64,000 bases of DNA from a bacterium (GTDB lineage Bacteria > Armatimonadota > Fimbriimonadia > Fimbriimonadales > Fimbriimonadaceae): assembly GCA_013823945.1 (NCBI GenBank), contig PNMZ01000004.1:186001-250000 (forward strand). The letters are read 5' to 3'. Below, piece by piece: positions 42,763 through 52,223 of this stretch (position 1 is the stretch's first letter; each line of letters begins with the position of its first letter). Under the pieces are notes generated by a model, which worked only from the letters and a program-made list of their open reading frames with translations, ran no database searches and was not told the origin of the DNA. The position numbers and the translations under genes were made by a program.

Positions 42763-45700
42763 TTAGTTTGAGCGGATCCGGATTTTGCGATAGCTGACTC
42801 GATCTCCGTGGTCTTGGAAGACGATGTGGCCCCGGCGCAGGGTCCCGAATCGAGGCATGTCTTTGAACTTGCTTTCGGCGACACGATCTTTGAATTCTTG
42901 GGAATTCAAGTCAACGCGGAGCATCAGCTTGTGGTTGAGGTAGTGTTCGATGACGCCGTCTTTGTGGACAATTCGTCCAACGTTCCACTCACCGAAAGGA
43001 CGAGTGTAGTCGTTTTCGCATCGGTACAAGGCGTACATGGCAGCGGCGGACGTCATTGGATTTGCACCGTCGGCATGCTTTTGGTTGTGGAGAATTTGGT
43101 ACTCGGGAGCAGTTAGCCAAGCAGGGGATTGTCCGTCATCTCCGGCAAGATAGAAGACTCCGCTATTGGCGCCTTCTTGGACTCGCCATTCAAACGAGAG
43201 GTCGAAGTTCGAGTAGGTGTCTTTTGTTTTGAGGTCTCCTCCACCGACTCCAGGAGTGAAGTCGAGCTGGCCACCGCGGAGGGTCCAGCCGGCCGGGATG
43301 GGGCGGTTGTTCCAACCTGTGAATTGATCCATGCTGGAGGTCAAGTCATCGGCGGGAGCGGGTTCGGCTGGTTGCTCGACTCGGCGCATTGGAACAGGGC
43401 CATCCTTTGCAGGAATTTTGTTGATCGTTGACCATGCCTCAGTTGACCAGATGAATTCTTTGTCTTCACTTTGGAGGCTGGGATGCGTGTGGACATAGGC
43501 GACGTGTCCTTCTTTAAGTCCATCGACGTTTAGGAACACAGATTTGCGATCTGAGCTGACAAAGACCGACTGAACTTTGAGTTCATTTTCGTCGATTTTT
43601 GGTCCGCCGTATTCCACGGTTGGGACGTACTTCCATTGCTTAACTTGGTAGTAATTTGGGGTGTTCCCAACTTCGGCACTGATTGGCTCGGTGAATGTCA
43701 GTTGGAGGCCGTTGCGTCGAGGACTGACGGTGAGCATCTCGAATACAGATGTGTTGTTGTAGGCAAGTCGTTGGAGCCCATATGGGAGTTTTCCGGTTTG
43801 ACCCCAGTTGCCAGATGATCCGATTCCGCCAATGATAAAGCTTCCGTCGGGTGCGGGAACAACCCGGTTAACGCCGGACTCCAGACCTTGAGTGAAGCGA
43901 AATACAGTACCTTGCAGTACTCCATTGACTTCTTCGACATAGACACGTTTGAGTCCGCCATGGGTGACATCACCGTGAACCATTTGGTTTTTGTAGGGGC
44001 CATGGTTGAGCGGTGCGATTTGGCTTGGTGAGTTACCGATTTCGTTTTGAGGAAGCCAGACAACGGGAGGGTCTTCGGGGGTATCGGCTTTGGAGATGGG
44101 TTCGACGGAGCGATTGCCGTAGAATGCATCTTCTTTGACCACCATGATTTTGCTACTGGGGAGCCAATCGCCTTGGTTGTCAGAGATGTAGAGTTTGCCA
44201 AAGGCTCCAAAACCAATTCCGTTGGGAGTTCTTAGGCCACTGAGGATAAACCTGTATGTGCCGGTTTTGGGATCAATTTCAAGGGTTCGGCCTCGATCAG
44301 GGTTTTGGGGTTGGGTTGAACTTCCACCGGGATTGATGGCGGTCGCGAGATTTCCATAGAACTTGCCGTCTTTGTATGAAAGTCCGAATGCGAATTCGTG
44401 GAAGTTTGCTGTGACGCCCCAACCGTTGGCGACGCAGCGATATTCATCGATAACTCCGTCGCGGTCTATGTCGATGAGCTCGGTGAGTTCTTGTTTTTGG
44501 AGGACGAAGATTCGGCCATCGACAACCTTGATTCCTAATGGTTCGGCGAGACCAGCGGCAATGCGCTGGTGAGTTTGGCGATATTGAAGCTTGTCCCAAT
44601 GCTTGACAATGTAGACAGCTCCATCTGCGTCCCAGGTGCAAACGATCATGTCACCGTTAGGGAGGAAGTCGATTCCTCCGACCCGGGGCTGGAATGAGTC
44701 GGGGCGAGCTTGGGAAAGCGTGTATGCAGGGTGTACTGCTTCGAGCGGGCGTTTGTCGCCGGGGCGATAGTTATCGATTCCCATCACATTCTTTTTGCCG
44801 GGAGCAGTGACCCTGACTTCTCCAGCAGGAGTTGTAAAGGCGGAAGCGGGCACCGGGGTGAAAGTGGTATCGCCGGGCTTCTTCCAACGGAGCTCGAGGG
44901 CGGCGTCGGCTTCATTCTCAAACATTTCAATTCGGATGGGGTTTTCCCCGGCGTTGAGTTCTGTTTTTCCGGCGCGGAAGGATTTTCCATGTAGGCCATC
45001 ATGGTTGACGACGAGGTTATCGCCGATGAAGAGACGAGAGCCGTCGTCAGAGCCAAGTTCAAATTCGTATGTTCCGGGCTGTGTGACGTTGATGAATCCC
45101 GTGACATGGACAAGGAAGTAGTCTTCAAATGGGCCAAAGCCGTCGTTTCCTTGTTTGACTTCGGGGATGATTATGCTGTAGTTGGGAGTTTGACCGGAAA
45201 CAAGCTCCGGGATTTCGCTCATTGTGATTCCGGTGAAATAGAGCCGGAGAGAGAGGCCAGGAACGCGTTCTTTGCTGACATCTTGCTGGGGAGCCGGAGC
45301 GGGAACTGGATCGCCATCGCCATCGGGTTGGGTTACGCCGCCTGGAGTTCCTGAGATAGGAAAAACAGAAGTGAAGGTCGCGGTGCCAGAGGGCAAAGTC
45401 AATGTCAGATTTGAACCAGTTGCCGAAAACGATCCCGGGCCGTTAAGAGTGTGCTTGGATTTGGATGTTTGGAAGTTCGACTGGTTAATGAGCTGCACGT
45501 TTGAGGGTGCAGAAATTCTAAACGTACGTTGGAGTCCAATTTCGTCATTTTCAGCTTCGACGAATTCAGGCACCTCTTCGACAGTTGCTTTTGCCTTGGA
45601 TGTGGGGTCGGAGAGTTCGTATTTGAATGTGAGCTGATCGCCCATGACACGGTATCCGAGATAGCGGACGGCGGCAGGCTGGCTACTTCCGGCAAAGCTC

Positions 45701-45981
45701 CAGGTGGCCCCTTTGTTCAGTAGATATGGAGTCCCGAGAGAGGTAGGTTGGGGACCATGGACGGTTGTATACACCGCACCGTCGAACTTGACGCCTCCAG
45801 TCCAGGCTTTATACAGACTGCATGTTTTTGTGTCGTATGCAACCCACAACTTTTCATTGAGGGCGGCGGTAAGCATCCGGGCATTTTCGTCCAGTACACT
45901 TCGAAAAACCCAGATATCACGGGGTCGCTCCATCGGAGCAGTTTGGGCGATGACAAGGGCAGCGACAACGCTGGTGAGCAT
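42763..45981 (-). CDS. Large secreted protein: PA14, propeller dehydrogenase-like and DUF1080 domains
   Basis: 1072 aa with a short signal peptide (1-14). Order: a beta-rich N-terminal part (20-220) with a Pro/Asp linker, a PA14 domain near 245-370 (YEFELGSDDGSRLFIGDN), a glucose/sorbosone dehydrogenase-like propeller near 400-740 (GGIDFLPNGDMIVCTWD, RTPNGIGFGAFGKLYISDN), a linker domain, and a C-terminal DUF1080 (GH16-like fold) near 890-1072 (SGVFYLAGDD, FGEWNVGRIV). DUF1080 proteins include 3-keto-glycoside hydrolases. Its use in oxidising or cleaving plant or microbial glycans is a reasonable inference. Confidence 0.85.
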   Translation of the reverse strand: MLTSVVAALVIAQTAPMERPRDIWVFRSVLDENARMLTAALNEKLWVAYDTKTCSLYKAWTGGVKFDGAVYTTVHGPQPTSLGTPYLLNKGATWSFAGSSQPAAVRYLGYRVMGDQLTFKYELSDPTSKAKATVEEVPEFVEAENDEIGLQRTFRISAPSNVQLINQSNFQTSKSKHTLNGPGSFSATGSNLTLTLPSGTATFTSVFPISGTPGGVTQPDGDGDPVPAPAPQQDVSKERVPGLSLRLYFTGITMSEIPELVSGQTPNYSIIIPEVKQGNDGFGPFEDYFLVHVTGFINVTQPGTYEFELGSDDGSRLFIGDNLVVNHDGLHGKSFRAGKTELNAGENPIRIEMFENEADAALELRWKKPGDTTFTPVPASAFTTPAGEVRVTAPGKKNVMGIDNYRPGDKRPLEAVHPAYTLSQARPDSFQPRVGGIDFLPNGDMIVCTWDADGAVYIVKHWDKLQYRQTHQRIAAGLAEPLGIKVVDGRIFVLQKQELTELIDIDRDGVIDEYRCVANGWGVTANFHEFAFGLSYKDGKFYGNLATAINPGGSSTQPQNPDRGRTLEIDPKTGTYRFILSGLRTPNGIGFGAFGKLYISDNQGDWLPSSKIMVVKEDAFYGNRSVEPISKADTPEDPPVVWLPQNEIGNSPSQIAPLNHGPYKNQMVHGDVTHGGLKRVYVEEVNGVLQGTVFRFTQGLESGVNRVVPAPDGSFIIGGIGSSGNWGQTGKLPYGLQRLAYNNTSVFEMLTVSPRRNGLQLTFTEPISAEVGNTPNYYQVKQWKYVPTVEYGGPKIDENELKVQSVFVSSDRKSVFLNVDGLKEGHVAYVHTHPSLQSEDKEFIWSTEAWSTINKIPAKDGPVPMRRVEQPAEPAPADDLTSSMDQFTGWNNRPIPAGWTLRGGQLDFTPGVGGGDLKTKDTYSNFDLSFEWRVQEGANSGVFYLAGDDGQSPAWLTAPEYQILHNQKHADGANPMTSAAAMYALYRCENDYTRPFGEWNVGRIVHKDGVIEHYLNHKLMLRVDLNSQEFKDRVAESKFKDMPRFGTLRRGHIVFQDHGDRVSYRKIRIRSN

Positions 45982-46024
45982 TTTTTTAGGTTACCTGTGG
46001 GACAGCAATGTCGCATACTGATTT

Positions 46025-46786
46025 GTGATGGGTTGGAAGAAAATTGTCAAGAGTGCGCTGGCGAAACGGGGACTTGAAATTGTCGCTCGGGCTGAGGGGC
46101 CGTCTCCGACTTATGATCAGGACGGTTTGCGTACGATTCACAATGCGGATTTTTTGCAAGATGCAGACTTCGTTGCGAGTTATGCTCGGGGGATTGAAGC
46201 GGCGGAGGCGGATTATTCGTTCCATTGGCGGGTTCATGTTGGACTCTGGGCGGCATCCGTAGCCGTGAAACTTGAAGGAGATTTCGTTGAATGTGGGGTG
46301 AACCGGGGATTTCTAAGCTCAGCCATCATGAAGTCTCTGGATTGGAATCGACGGGGGAAGCAGTTTTGGTTGCTGGATACGTTTGCGGGGATTGATTCGC
46401 GGTTTGTGACCGATGAGGAGCGAGATGCGGGGATATTGGAGCGGAACGAAGGGGAGTTTTATGTAGGTGGAGTTGACGTAGTACGCGAGAATTTTTCTGA
46501 ATGGGAACGAGTCCGGATCGTGGTTGGTGCGGTTCCGGAGTCTTTGGTGGAGGTGGACTGCAATCAGGTGGCTTATCTCCACTTGGATATGAACTGTGCG
46601 CCGCCGGAAGTCGCGGCGTTCGAGTTTTTCTGGCCGAAGATGGTCACGGGTGGGATTGTTCTGCTAGACGATTATGCTTATCGGGGTTATGAGAGTCAAA
46701 AGCGGGCGATGGATACGGTTGCGGGGCGGGCGGAAGTGAAGATTTTGAGTTTGCCGACGGGGCAAGGGATTATTGTGAAATCCTAG
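46025..46786 (+). CDS. TylF-like SAM-dependent O-methyltransferase
   Basis: 253 aa from GTG (ATG three bases later is equally likely). Family features: the SAM motif FVECGVNRGFLSS, LLDTFAGIDSRF, LHLDMNCAPP and GGIVLLDDYAYRGYESQKRAMD. TylF/MycF enzymes methylate sugar hydroxyls of macrolides, but relatives are common in polysaccharide clusters. A decayed second copy lies at 47963-48297. A strong hairpin follows. Confidence 0.87.
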   Translation: MMGWKKIVKSALAKRGLEIVARAEGPSPTYDQDGLRTIHNADFLQDADFVASYARGIEAAEADYSFHWRVHVGLWAASVAVKLEGDFVECGVNRGFLSSAIMKSLDWNRRGKQFWLLDTFAGIDSRFVTDEERDAGILERNEGEFYVGGVDVVRENFSEWERVRIVVGAVPESLVEVDCNQVAYLHLDMNCAPPEVAAFEFFWPKMVTGGIVLLDDYAYRGYESQKRAMDTVAGRAEVKILSLPTGQGIIVKS

Positions 46787-46817
46787 CAAAGAGCCGCCCA
46801 CTAGTGCGGCTCTTTGC
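46786..46817. terminator. Bidirectional hairpin between tylF-like gene and prepilin
   Basis: Perfect 12-base arms gcaaagagccgc / gcggctctttgc around an 8-base loop. It begins at the methyltransferase stop codon and ends 18 bases before the convergent prepilin gene. Confidence 0.75.
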
Positions 46818-46834
46818 AACTCGATTATCTTTGA

Positions 46835-47797
46835 TTACTGGACAGGTTGGCCAGTTGCCGGATCAACGATAGCTGATCCACCCAAAGAGTATGCAGCTTT
46901 ACCCCAGGCAAATCGGGTTGGGCTGAGGGTGCTGTAGGTGTCTCGGAACTTTGCACTTGTGTCAGAGAACACGTAGTTGTTTCCACGGTCGAAGCGACCG
47001 ACGTGGGAATAGCGCAAGGTGTGATCCAAAGCACTCGAAAGTACAGTGCCACTGTTGCAAGCGAATACCGCTCGGGCGGTGGTCAAGCTAATTGCCTCGA
47101 GAGGGAAATCAGCCGCAGCGGTTGGAATGCTGCTAAATCCGTCGCTAACTTGACCGCGCTTTGCGATTCCGATAGCATTTCGGTAAGTGCGGTATTCACC
47201 ACTCCGTTGCATGCATTGCTTGGACTCTGTCATTGGCGCGAGAAGAATGGTTCCCGAAACGTCATCAACTTGGGTTTGGGTGACTGTGGTTGAAGTATCG
47301 CTTGATTGGCGTTTTCGTGGCATCAGCAATTGGTTGCCAGTGTAAGAAAGTCGCCCTACTTGAGTGGTGAAGATTCCAGAATTGTAACCTGCAATTGAGC
47401 ATGCTGCGGCGGAAGTGACATCGCTCTGGACTCCCGGGACGCCAAATCCTCGGTTATTGTTGGCACCATTCCAACAGGATGGTGCCCATCCACCGATCTT
47501 GTCTGCCGGGCTGACAAAGATCTGTTCGTTTTTGACGTAGGGCAAAACCATCCAAGACCAGTGAACTTCACCGAAAGCCGAGCTATCATTGTTTCGGTAG
47601 TTGGCTGGGGGGTAAGTGTCATCAAAATCGGAGATATAGATTTGCATCGCGATGCCAATTTGCTTAGTGTTGCTCAGGTCGGAAACCTTCTTAGCGGCCA
47701 GCTTTGCTTGAGCGAAGACGGGGAATAGGATTGCCGCTAGAATCGCGATAATCGCGATAACGACAAGAAGTTCGATGAGGGTGAAAGCCTTTTTCAT
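46835..47797 (-). CDS. Solitary prepilin-like protein (Ala at -1)
   Basis: 320 aa from the ATG at 47797 (MKKAFTL). Here the residue before Phe+1 is Ala, not Gly. The N-terminal helix is otherwise the same as in the other copies, followed by DLSNTKQIGIAMQIYISDFDDTYP. The C-terminal domain has many Cys-poor Ser/Thr stretches and ends RYSHVGRFDRGNNYVFSDTSAKF, similar to the RH-GGAN-FADGH-K consensus of this group. A longer start at 47821 exists but the MKKAF start matches the other Ala-type copy. Confidence 0.85.
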   Translation of the reverse strand: MKKAFTLIELLVVIAIIAILAAILFPVFAQAKLAAKKVSDLSNTKQIGIAMQIYISDFDDTYPPANYRNNDSSAFGEVHWSWMVLPYVKNEQIFVSPADKIGGWAPSCWNGANNNRGFGVPGVQSDVTSAAACSIAGYNSGIFTTQVGRLSYTGNQLLMPRKRQSSDTSTTVTQTQVDDVSGTILLAPMTESKQCMQRSGEYRTYRNAIGIAKRGQVSDGFSSIPTAAADFPLEAISLTTARAVFACNSGTVLSSALDHTLRYSHVGRFDRGNNYVFSDTSAKFRDTYSTLSPTRFAWGKAAYSLGGSAIVDPATGQPVQ

Positions 47798-47962
47798 AGC
47801 AGAGCTATGAAACAACGACACGGTTAAGAAAATGTTAAAGCGGGGAATATGGTGAAAGTAATTTCATCAGCTCGAACAAATCAGTCCATTTTGAATTCAG
47901 TTTACTGGATTCGAGGAGAATGAGGGTCTTGTGTGCAGTGGGTCTTTTATCATTTGAGAGTG

Positions 47963-48297
47963 ATGCATTTTCCCAAAATCGTTAGAAGTGCTCTTGCTGG
48001 ATTCGAGATTTCAATTCACCTTTTTATGGCGAGTATGCCAATAGACTTGGCATCAACAAATCCGATTCCAACCGATGAGCGACTTGGGCATCGGTTACTG
48101 ATTGAAGGATTTGTATCACAGTCTTTCGGGTTTTTCTGCTCGAAAATTGTGATAAGTGGGATTGTTCTGCTTGACGACAAGCGTATCGGGGATATGAGAG
48201 TCAGAAGCACGCGATGGATGAGGTTGCAAGGATGCTGGGATTGAAGATTTTGAGTTTGCCGACTGTGCAGGGGCTTATTGTAAAACGTCCAGGTTAG
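47963..48297 (+). pseudogene. Decayed copy of the TylF-like methyltransferase
   Basis: The N-terminal frame from 47963 reads PKIVRSALAGFEI, like KKIVKSALAKRGLEI of the intact gene at 46025. From about 48130 the DNA encodes FFCSKIVISGIVLLDD, and after a frameshift YESQKHAMDEVARMLG and LKILSLPTVQGLIVK to a TAG at 48295, again matching the intact C-terminus. The central SAM-binding part is missing. This is a duplicated gene with an internal deletion and a frameshift. Confidence 0.8.
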
Positions 48298-48345
48298 GGA
48301 TTTTTGGGAGAAATGGGTTTGGGCGCGTAGAATAGGGAGGAGACG

Positions 48346-49299
48346 ATGGCATTGGATTCGATAACTTTGGCGGCACCGCGGGGATTTTGTGCAGGGGTGG
48401 CTTATGCGATTGAGGTGGTGAATTTGGCTTTGAAGATTCACGGGGCACCGCTCTACGTGCGCCATGCGATTGTTCATAACGAGTATGTAGTCAAAGATTT
48501 TGAATCGAAGGGGGTTATTTTTATCGAAGATGTGAATGAAATCCCGGAAGGGAAGACAGTGGTTTTTAGTGCGCATGGTGTTTCACCACAAGTTCGGACG
48601 GACGCTGCAGGGCGAGGTTTGAATGTGATTGATGCGACGTGTCCGCTTGTGACGAAAGTGCATAACGAGGCGAAGCGGTTTGCCAGTAAGGGGTTTTTGA
48701 TGGTCTATGTGGGGCATCGGGGGCATGTTGAGGCGGAAGGGACGATGGGTGAAGCGCCCGACAAGATGATCTTGGTGGAGACACCAGCGGAGGCGGAAGC
48801 GGTTGAATTACCGCCGCACGACCGGCTCGCTTTGGTCACGCAGACGACTTTGAGTGTTGACGAAGTCGAGGCGATTACAGAGGTTTTGGAGCGTCGGTTT
48901 CCGCACATTGAGCGACCGAAGAAAGAGGATATTTGCTACGCAACTACGAATCGGCAAGGTGCGGTTAAGGAACTCGCTCGGCAATGTGACTACGTGATCG
49001 TTGTGGGATCGACTTTGAGTTCGAATAGTAATCGGCTAGCGGAAGTTGCGAGGGACTATGGGGCGGATTCGATTTTGGTGATGTCGCCGGATGAGTTGGA
49101 AAGATCGACAATTGATCGGTATAAGTCAGTGGGGGTGACGAGTGGAGCTTCAACTCCGGATCAGTTGGTGGAAGAAGTCATTGGTCGGCTCTTGGAATGG
49201 TCGCCGGGGACTCCGGTTTCGGTATTGGAGACGGTTCGGGAAGATGTGGAGTTTATGCCGAGTCGGAATTTGATTGCCTTGGCGATGGCATCATCGTGA
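48346..49299 (+). CDS. ispH: 4-hydroxy-3-methylbut-2-enyl diphosphate reductase
   Basis: 317 aa. Last enzyme of the MEP isoprenoid pathway, an iron-sulfur protein making IPP and DMAPP. Cluster ligands Cys15 (RGFCAGV), Cys99 (DATCPLV) and Cys197 (DICYATTNRQ) are present, with FSAHGVSP, GHRGHVEAEGTMGE and TSGASTPDQLV. Single gene. Confidence 0.96.
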   Translation: MALDSITLAAPRGFCAGVAYAIEVVNLALKIHGAPLYVRHAIVHNEYVVKDFESKGVIFIEDVNEIPEGKTVVFSAHGVSPQVRTDAAGRGLNVIDATCPLVTKVHNEAKRFASKGFLMVYVGHRGHVEAEGTMGEAPDKMILVETPAEAEAVELPPHDRLALVTQTTLSVDEVEAITEVLERRFPHIERPKKEDICYATTNRQGAVKELARQCDYVIVVGSTLSSNSNRLAEVARDYGADSILVMSPDELERSTIDRYKSVGVTSGASTPDQLVEEVIGRLLEWSPGTPVSVLETVREDVEFMPSRNLIALAMASS

Positions 49300-49451
49300 A
49301 TATGAATGGGTTTTTTTTGATGTTCGTGATTTGTCACACGTTTGACGATCAGGAAATTGGGTTTGAGATTCCGGGATAGTCTGGTGCTTGGAATTCACGA
49401 GAGTGGAGTGCTAAGGAGAAGGAAGATCGTTTAAACTGTAGGAAGAAGATT

Positions 49452-49904
49452 ATGAAAATTGCAGAATTGAAGCAGGTTTTGGGTGGGTTGGAGTCGATCA
49501 GCTTTCGACTGCCGGAGGGTAAATTGGTGCCCCAGCACTTTCATGTGACGGAAGTCGGGCTTGTGACCAAGCACTTTATTGACTGCGGTGGCGTGGAGCG
49601 ACATGAGCGGGTTGCAAGTTTTCAGCTTTGGACAGCAGACGATTTTGACCACCGCCTGGCTCCCCCGAAGTTGTTGAAAATTTTGGAGATGTCAGAAAAG
49701 ATGTTGGGTGAAAGTGACGATCTGGACATTGAGGTTGAGTACCAGCAGGGGACGATCGGGAAGTTTGGGCTGGAGTTTGACGGTTTGGGGTTTGCGTTGA
49801 CAGCGAAGCAGACGGCTTGCTTGGCGCAAGATGCTTGCGGGATTCCGGGTTTGCAGATGGCGAAAGGCGAAAGTTGCTGCGCTCCGGGTAGCGGGTGTTG
49901 TTAA
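49452..49904 (+). CDS. DUF6428-like protein with cysteine-rich tail
   Basis: 150 aa. PQHFHVTEVGLVTKHFIDCGG, followed by FQLWTADDFDHRL fits DUF6428, a small family often near arsenic resistance genes. The end GESCCAPGSGCC carries four Cys that could bind metal; Cys124 and Cys129 add two more. There is no arsR or arsenate reductase beside it, so an arsenic link is only suggested by family knowledge. Confidence 0.65.
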   Translation: MKIAELKQVLGGLESISFRLPEGKLVPQHFHVTEVGLVTKHFIDCGGVERHERVASFQLWTADDFDHRLAPPKLLKILEMSEKMLGESDDLDIEVEYQQGTIGKFGLEFDGLGFALTAKQTACLAQDACGIPGLQMAKGESCCAPGSGCC

Positions 49905-49994
49905 GAGAAGCGTAGCTGAAGTACCTTGATATCTATCTGTGAGTACATGTATTGTTCCTGAGCAATCCTTATTCAGAACTGTAAATAAAAAAAC

Positions 49995-50070
49995 TGGCAG
50001 GGGCAACAGGATTCGAACCCGCGACCTAAGGTTTTGGAGACCTTCGCTCTACCAACTGAGCTATACCCCT
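49995..50070 (-). tRNA. tRNA-Trp (anticodon CCA)
   Basis: Minus strand AGGGGTA (50070-50064) pairs with TGCCCCT, then discriminator G and encoded CCA (49997-49995). Anticodon arm AAGGT-CTCCAAA-ACCTT gives anticodon CCA, tryptophan. D arm and T arm (GGTTCGAATCC) are normal. Confidence 0.96.
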
Positions 50071-50176
50071 GCTTAGATTCAAGATAATACCCGGTGGGTT
50101 TGGGCGGTGGGGTGGGGCCTGGGATGGGGGAGGATGGTGAATCGTTTGAGGGGGTTGGTTAGTCTGAATTCGTACA

Positions 50177-51415
50177 GTGATTCCAACGTTTTTGTGCATG
50201 GCCATATTGGGGGGGCAAGAGTCGTTTTTGTTGAAGCCACAGGCGGGGGTTGACCCGTTGCGACTTGCCCTCACGCCGATTCGCGACGGGGTGGTTACGG
50301 ATCAAGAGTGGGATCAGTTTGTGGATACGGATAATGGGCCGACGTTCTTCCAATGGGAGCCGGGGAAGCTCTACTTTGGGGCGAAGCCAAAACCGGGATT
50401 TGAAGTAGTGATTTCGTTGGATACGCGAGGGGATGGCTGGCTTGTGGGGGATGACAATTTGGAAATTCGGGTTTCGATGGAAGGGGAGAATCCGAAAGCT
50501 GAAGTGCGCCAATTGGATGCAACTGATCGGAGTGGGCCAGTCTGGGTGGTGCCGAGACTTTATCCGAATTCCGTTCAAGTTGCGGCGAAGCCAAGTACCG
50601 CATATTGGAATTTGGAATCCGTTTTTTCGGCAGAGACGATGGGGATTGAGATCAAAGAAGATTCTCGGGTTGGAGTGAGAATTGATGTTGTCCCGGCGGG
50701 AAGCGATGTCGGGCCTAGTTATCTGCCGCGAAATTTGCAATTTATGCGCCTTCGGTTTGATAAGAGCCGGGGTCTTTTCAGCGGTTTGGTGTGGCGACCA
50801 GGGATTCGGAATCGAAATGTTGCACGTCTCGATCCGTTCAATTTTCGGTTTAATTTTGAAGTGGAATCGGATGCCCCTGCATTGCAATCCATGGATGTCG
50901 TGGGCGAGGGGTTTGCTCGGGATGCGATTCGGCAGGTGACAATTCCTTTCCCTACTCCGGATCGTCGGGGCCGGACATTCGTTGATTACGAAAGTGAGAT
51001 CAAGAGTGATGCGGTTGGGGGATACCGAATTTTGCGGGCGACTCTTTTGGCGGCGGATGGTCGGATCGCTCAGATTCGGACGAGTTTCCGGATTGCGGAT
51101 CTGCTTGACTTTGAGTTTGGATTACCGACTAGTTTGCGCTATTCCGATGCGCCGCAAGTGATCAGGGGGACGGTCACACTGCGGAGCCAGGGAGAAGGGA
51201 GAATGAACGGGAATTTCAACATGGTTCTTCCGGAAACGTGGAGTTCGCGGCGGGGATTGAGTGAAGACTTTTTGATTTACTTCTCGCGGGGGAATGCGAA
51301 GATTAACGTCGAGTATTCAATTCCGGGAGGTGCAACGGGAACATTTCCGGTGATCTTGAATGCGCGGATTGGAGAAATGGAGTTGCAACGGGTGGTTTAC
51401 GTTACAATTAGATAG
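50177..51415 (+). CDS. Exported protein with DOMON/CBM9-like domain, unknown function
   Basis: 412 aa from GTG, with a short hydrophobic start (MIPTFLCMAILGG). The first 200 residues look like a CBM9/DOMON-type beta sandwich (RDGVVTDQEWDQF, KLYFGAKPKPGFEVVISLD, DNLEIRVSM), as found in proteins binding sugars or haem. The second half is also beta-rich and has no recognised family. No enzyme motif seen. The next gene starts six bases later. Confidence 0.65.
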   Translation: MIPTFLCMAILGGQESFLLKPQAGVDPLRLALTPIRDGVVTDQEWDQFVDTDNGPTFFQWEPGKLYFGAKPKPGFEVVISLDTRGDGWLVGDDNLEIRVSMEGENPKAEVRQLDATDRSGPVWVVPRLYPNSVQVAAKPSTAYWNLESVFSAETMGIEIKEDSRVGVRIDVVPAGSDVGPSYLPRNLQFMRLRFDKSRGLFSGLVWRPGIRNRNVARLDPFNFRFNFEVESDAPALQSMDVVGEGFARDAIRQVTIPFPTPDRRGRTFVDYESEIKSDAVGGYRILRATLLAADGRIAQIRTSFRIADLLDFEFGLPTSLRYSDAPQVIRGTVTLRSQGEGRMNGNFNMVLPETWSSRRGLSEDFLIYFSRGNAKINVEYSIPGGATGTFPVILNARIGEMELQRVVYVTIR

Positions 51416-51420
51416 ACAAA

Positions 51421-52191
51421 ATGGCTGATAGCGACCGACCCAGTGATCCGCGCGAGAGTTTTGCTCCGGTCGCGGAGAAGTACCTGACGAGTGCGGCTCA
51501 TGCTAAGCCAGATGAGTTGCTTGCGTTGGTTCAGCGGATTGAACCAGTTGGGGGAGTGGTGTTGGATGTTGGTACGGGGGCGGGACATACGGCTTTTGCA
51601 TTTGCGCCCAGGGTTGATCGCGTGATTGCTTACGATATGACGCAGGAAATGCTCGATATAGTTGCTAGAGTATCGAGCGAACGGGGGCTGGGGAACATTG
51701 AAAAGAGGTTGGGGCGAGCGGAGGAATTGCCGTTTGAAGATGACTCGATTGATGGGGTTGTCACGAGGCTGGCGGCGCATCATTTTGAAGATGTTGGAGA
51801 GTTTGTGTCGGAAGTTGGTCGGGTTTTGAAACGGGACGGTTGGTTCTTGGTTGTTGATACAGTCGGTCCGGAGAGCGTGGGGATTCAGAAGGAGCTGGAT
51901 CACATTGAACGGCTCCGTGATCCTAGCCATGGGCACGATTTGAGCGTTTCAGAATGGGGGGCATTCGTGGATGGGGCGGGCTTTAGCACCGAGTGGGTTG
52001 ATGTCACACGTAAGACATTAGATTTGGAAGATTGGCTGGAACGAATGAATGTGCCGGAGTCTCGAAAGCCCACGTTGCGTGAGTTGATTTTGGATTCCGA
52101 AGGTCAACTCAGGCAGTATTTGAGTCCGGGTATTGGAGCGGAACCGACATTTGATCTGTGGGAAATGGCTCTCTTTGCGCGGAAAGCGTGA
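51421..52191 (+). CDS. SAM-dependent methyltransferase (UbiE-like)
   Basis: 256 aa. Class I methyltransferase motifs: VVLDVGTGAGHTAFAFAP, VIAYDMTQEML, RAEELPFEDDSIDGVVTRLAAHHF and VLKRDGWFLVVD. Substrate unknown; the C-terminal helical part is specific. Six bases after the DOMON-like gene and about 35 before the DHDPS-like gene. Confidence 0.83.
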   Translation: MADSDRPSDPRESFAPVAEKYLTSAAHAKPDELLALVQRIEPVGGVVLDVGTGAGHTAFAFAPRVDRVIAYDMTQEMLDIVARVSSERGLGNIEKRLGRAEELPFEDDSIDGVVTRLAAHHFEDVGEFVSEVGRVLKRDGWFLVVDTVGPESVGIQKELDHIERLRDPSHGHDLSVSEWGAFVDGAGFSTEWVDVTRKTLDLEDWLERMNVPESRKPTLRELILDSEGQLRQYLSPGIGAEPTFDLWEMALFARKA

Positions 52192-52223
52192 TTCTAATTG
52201 GTTGAAGGGTTCGTCTGGAGGGT

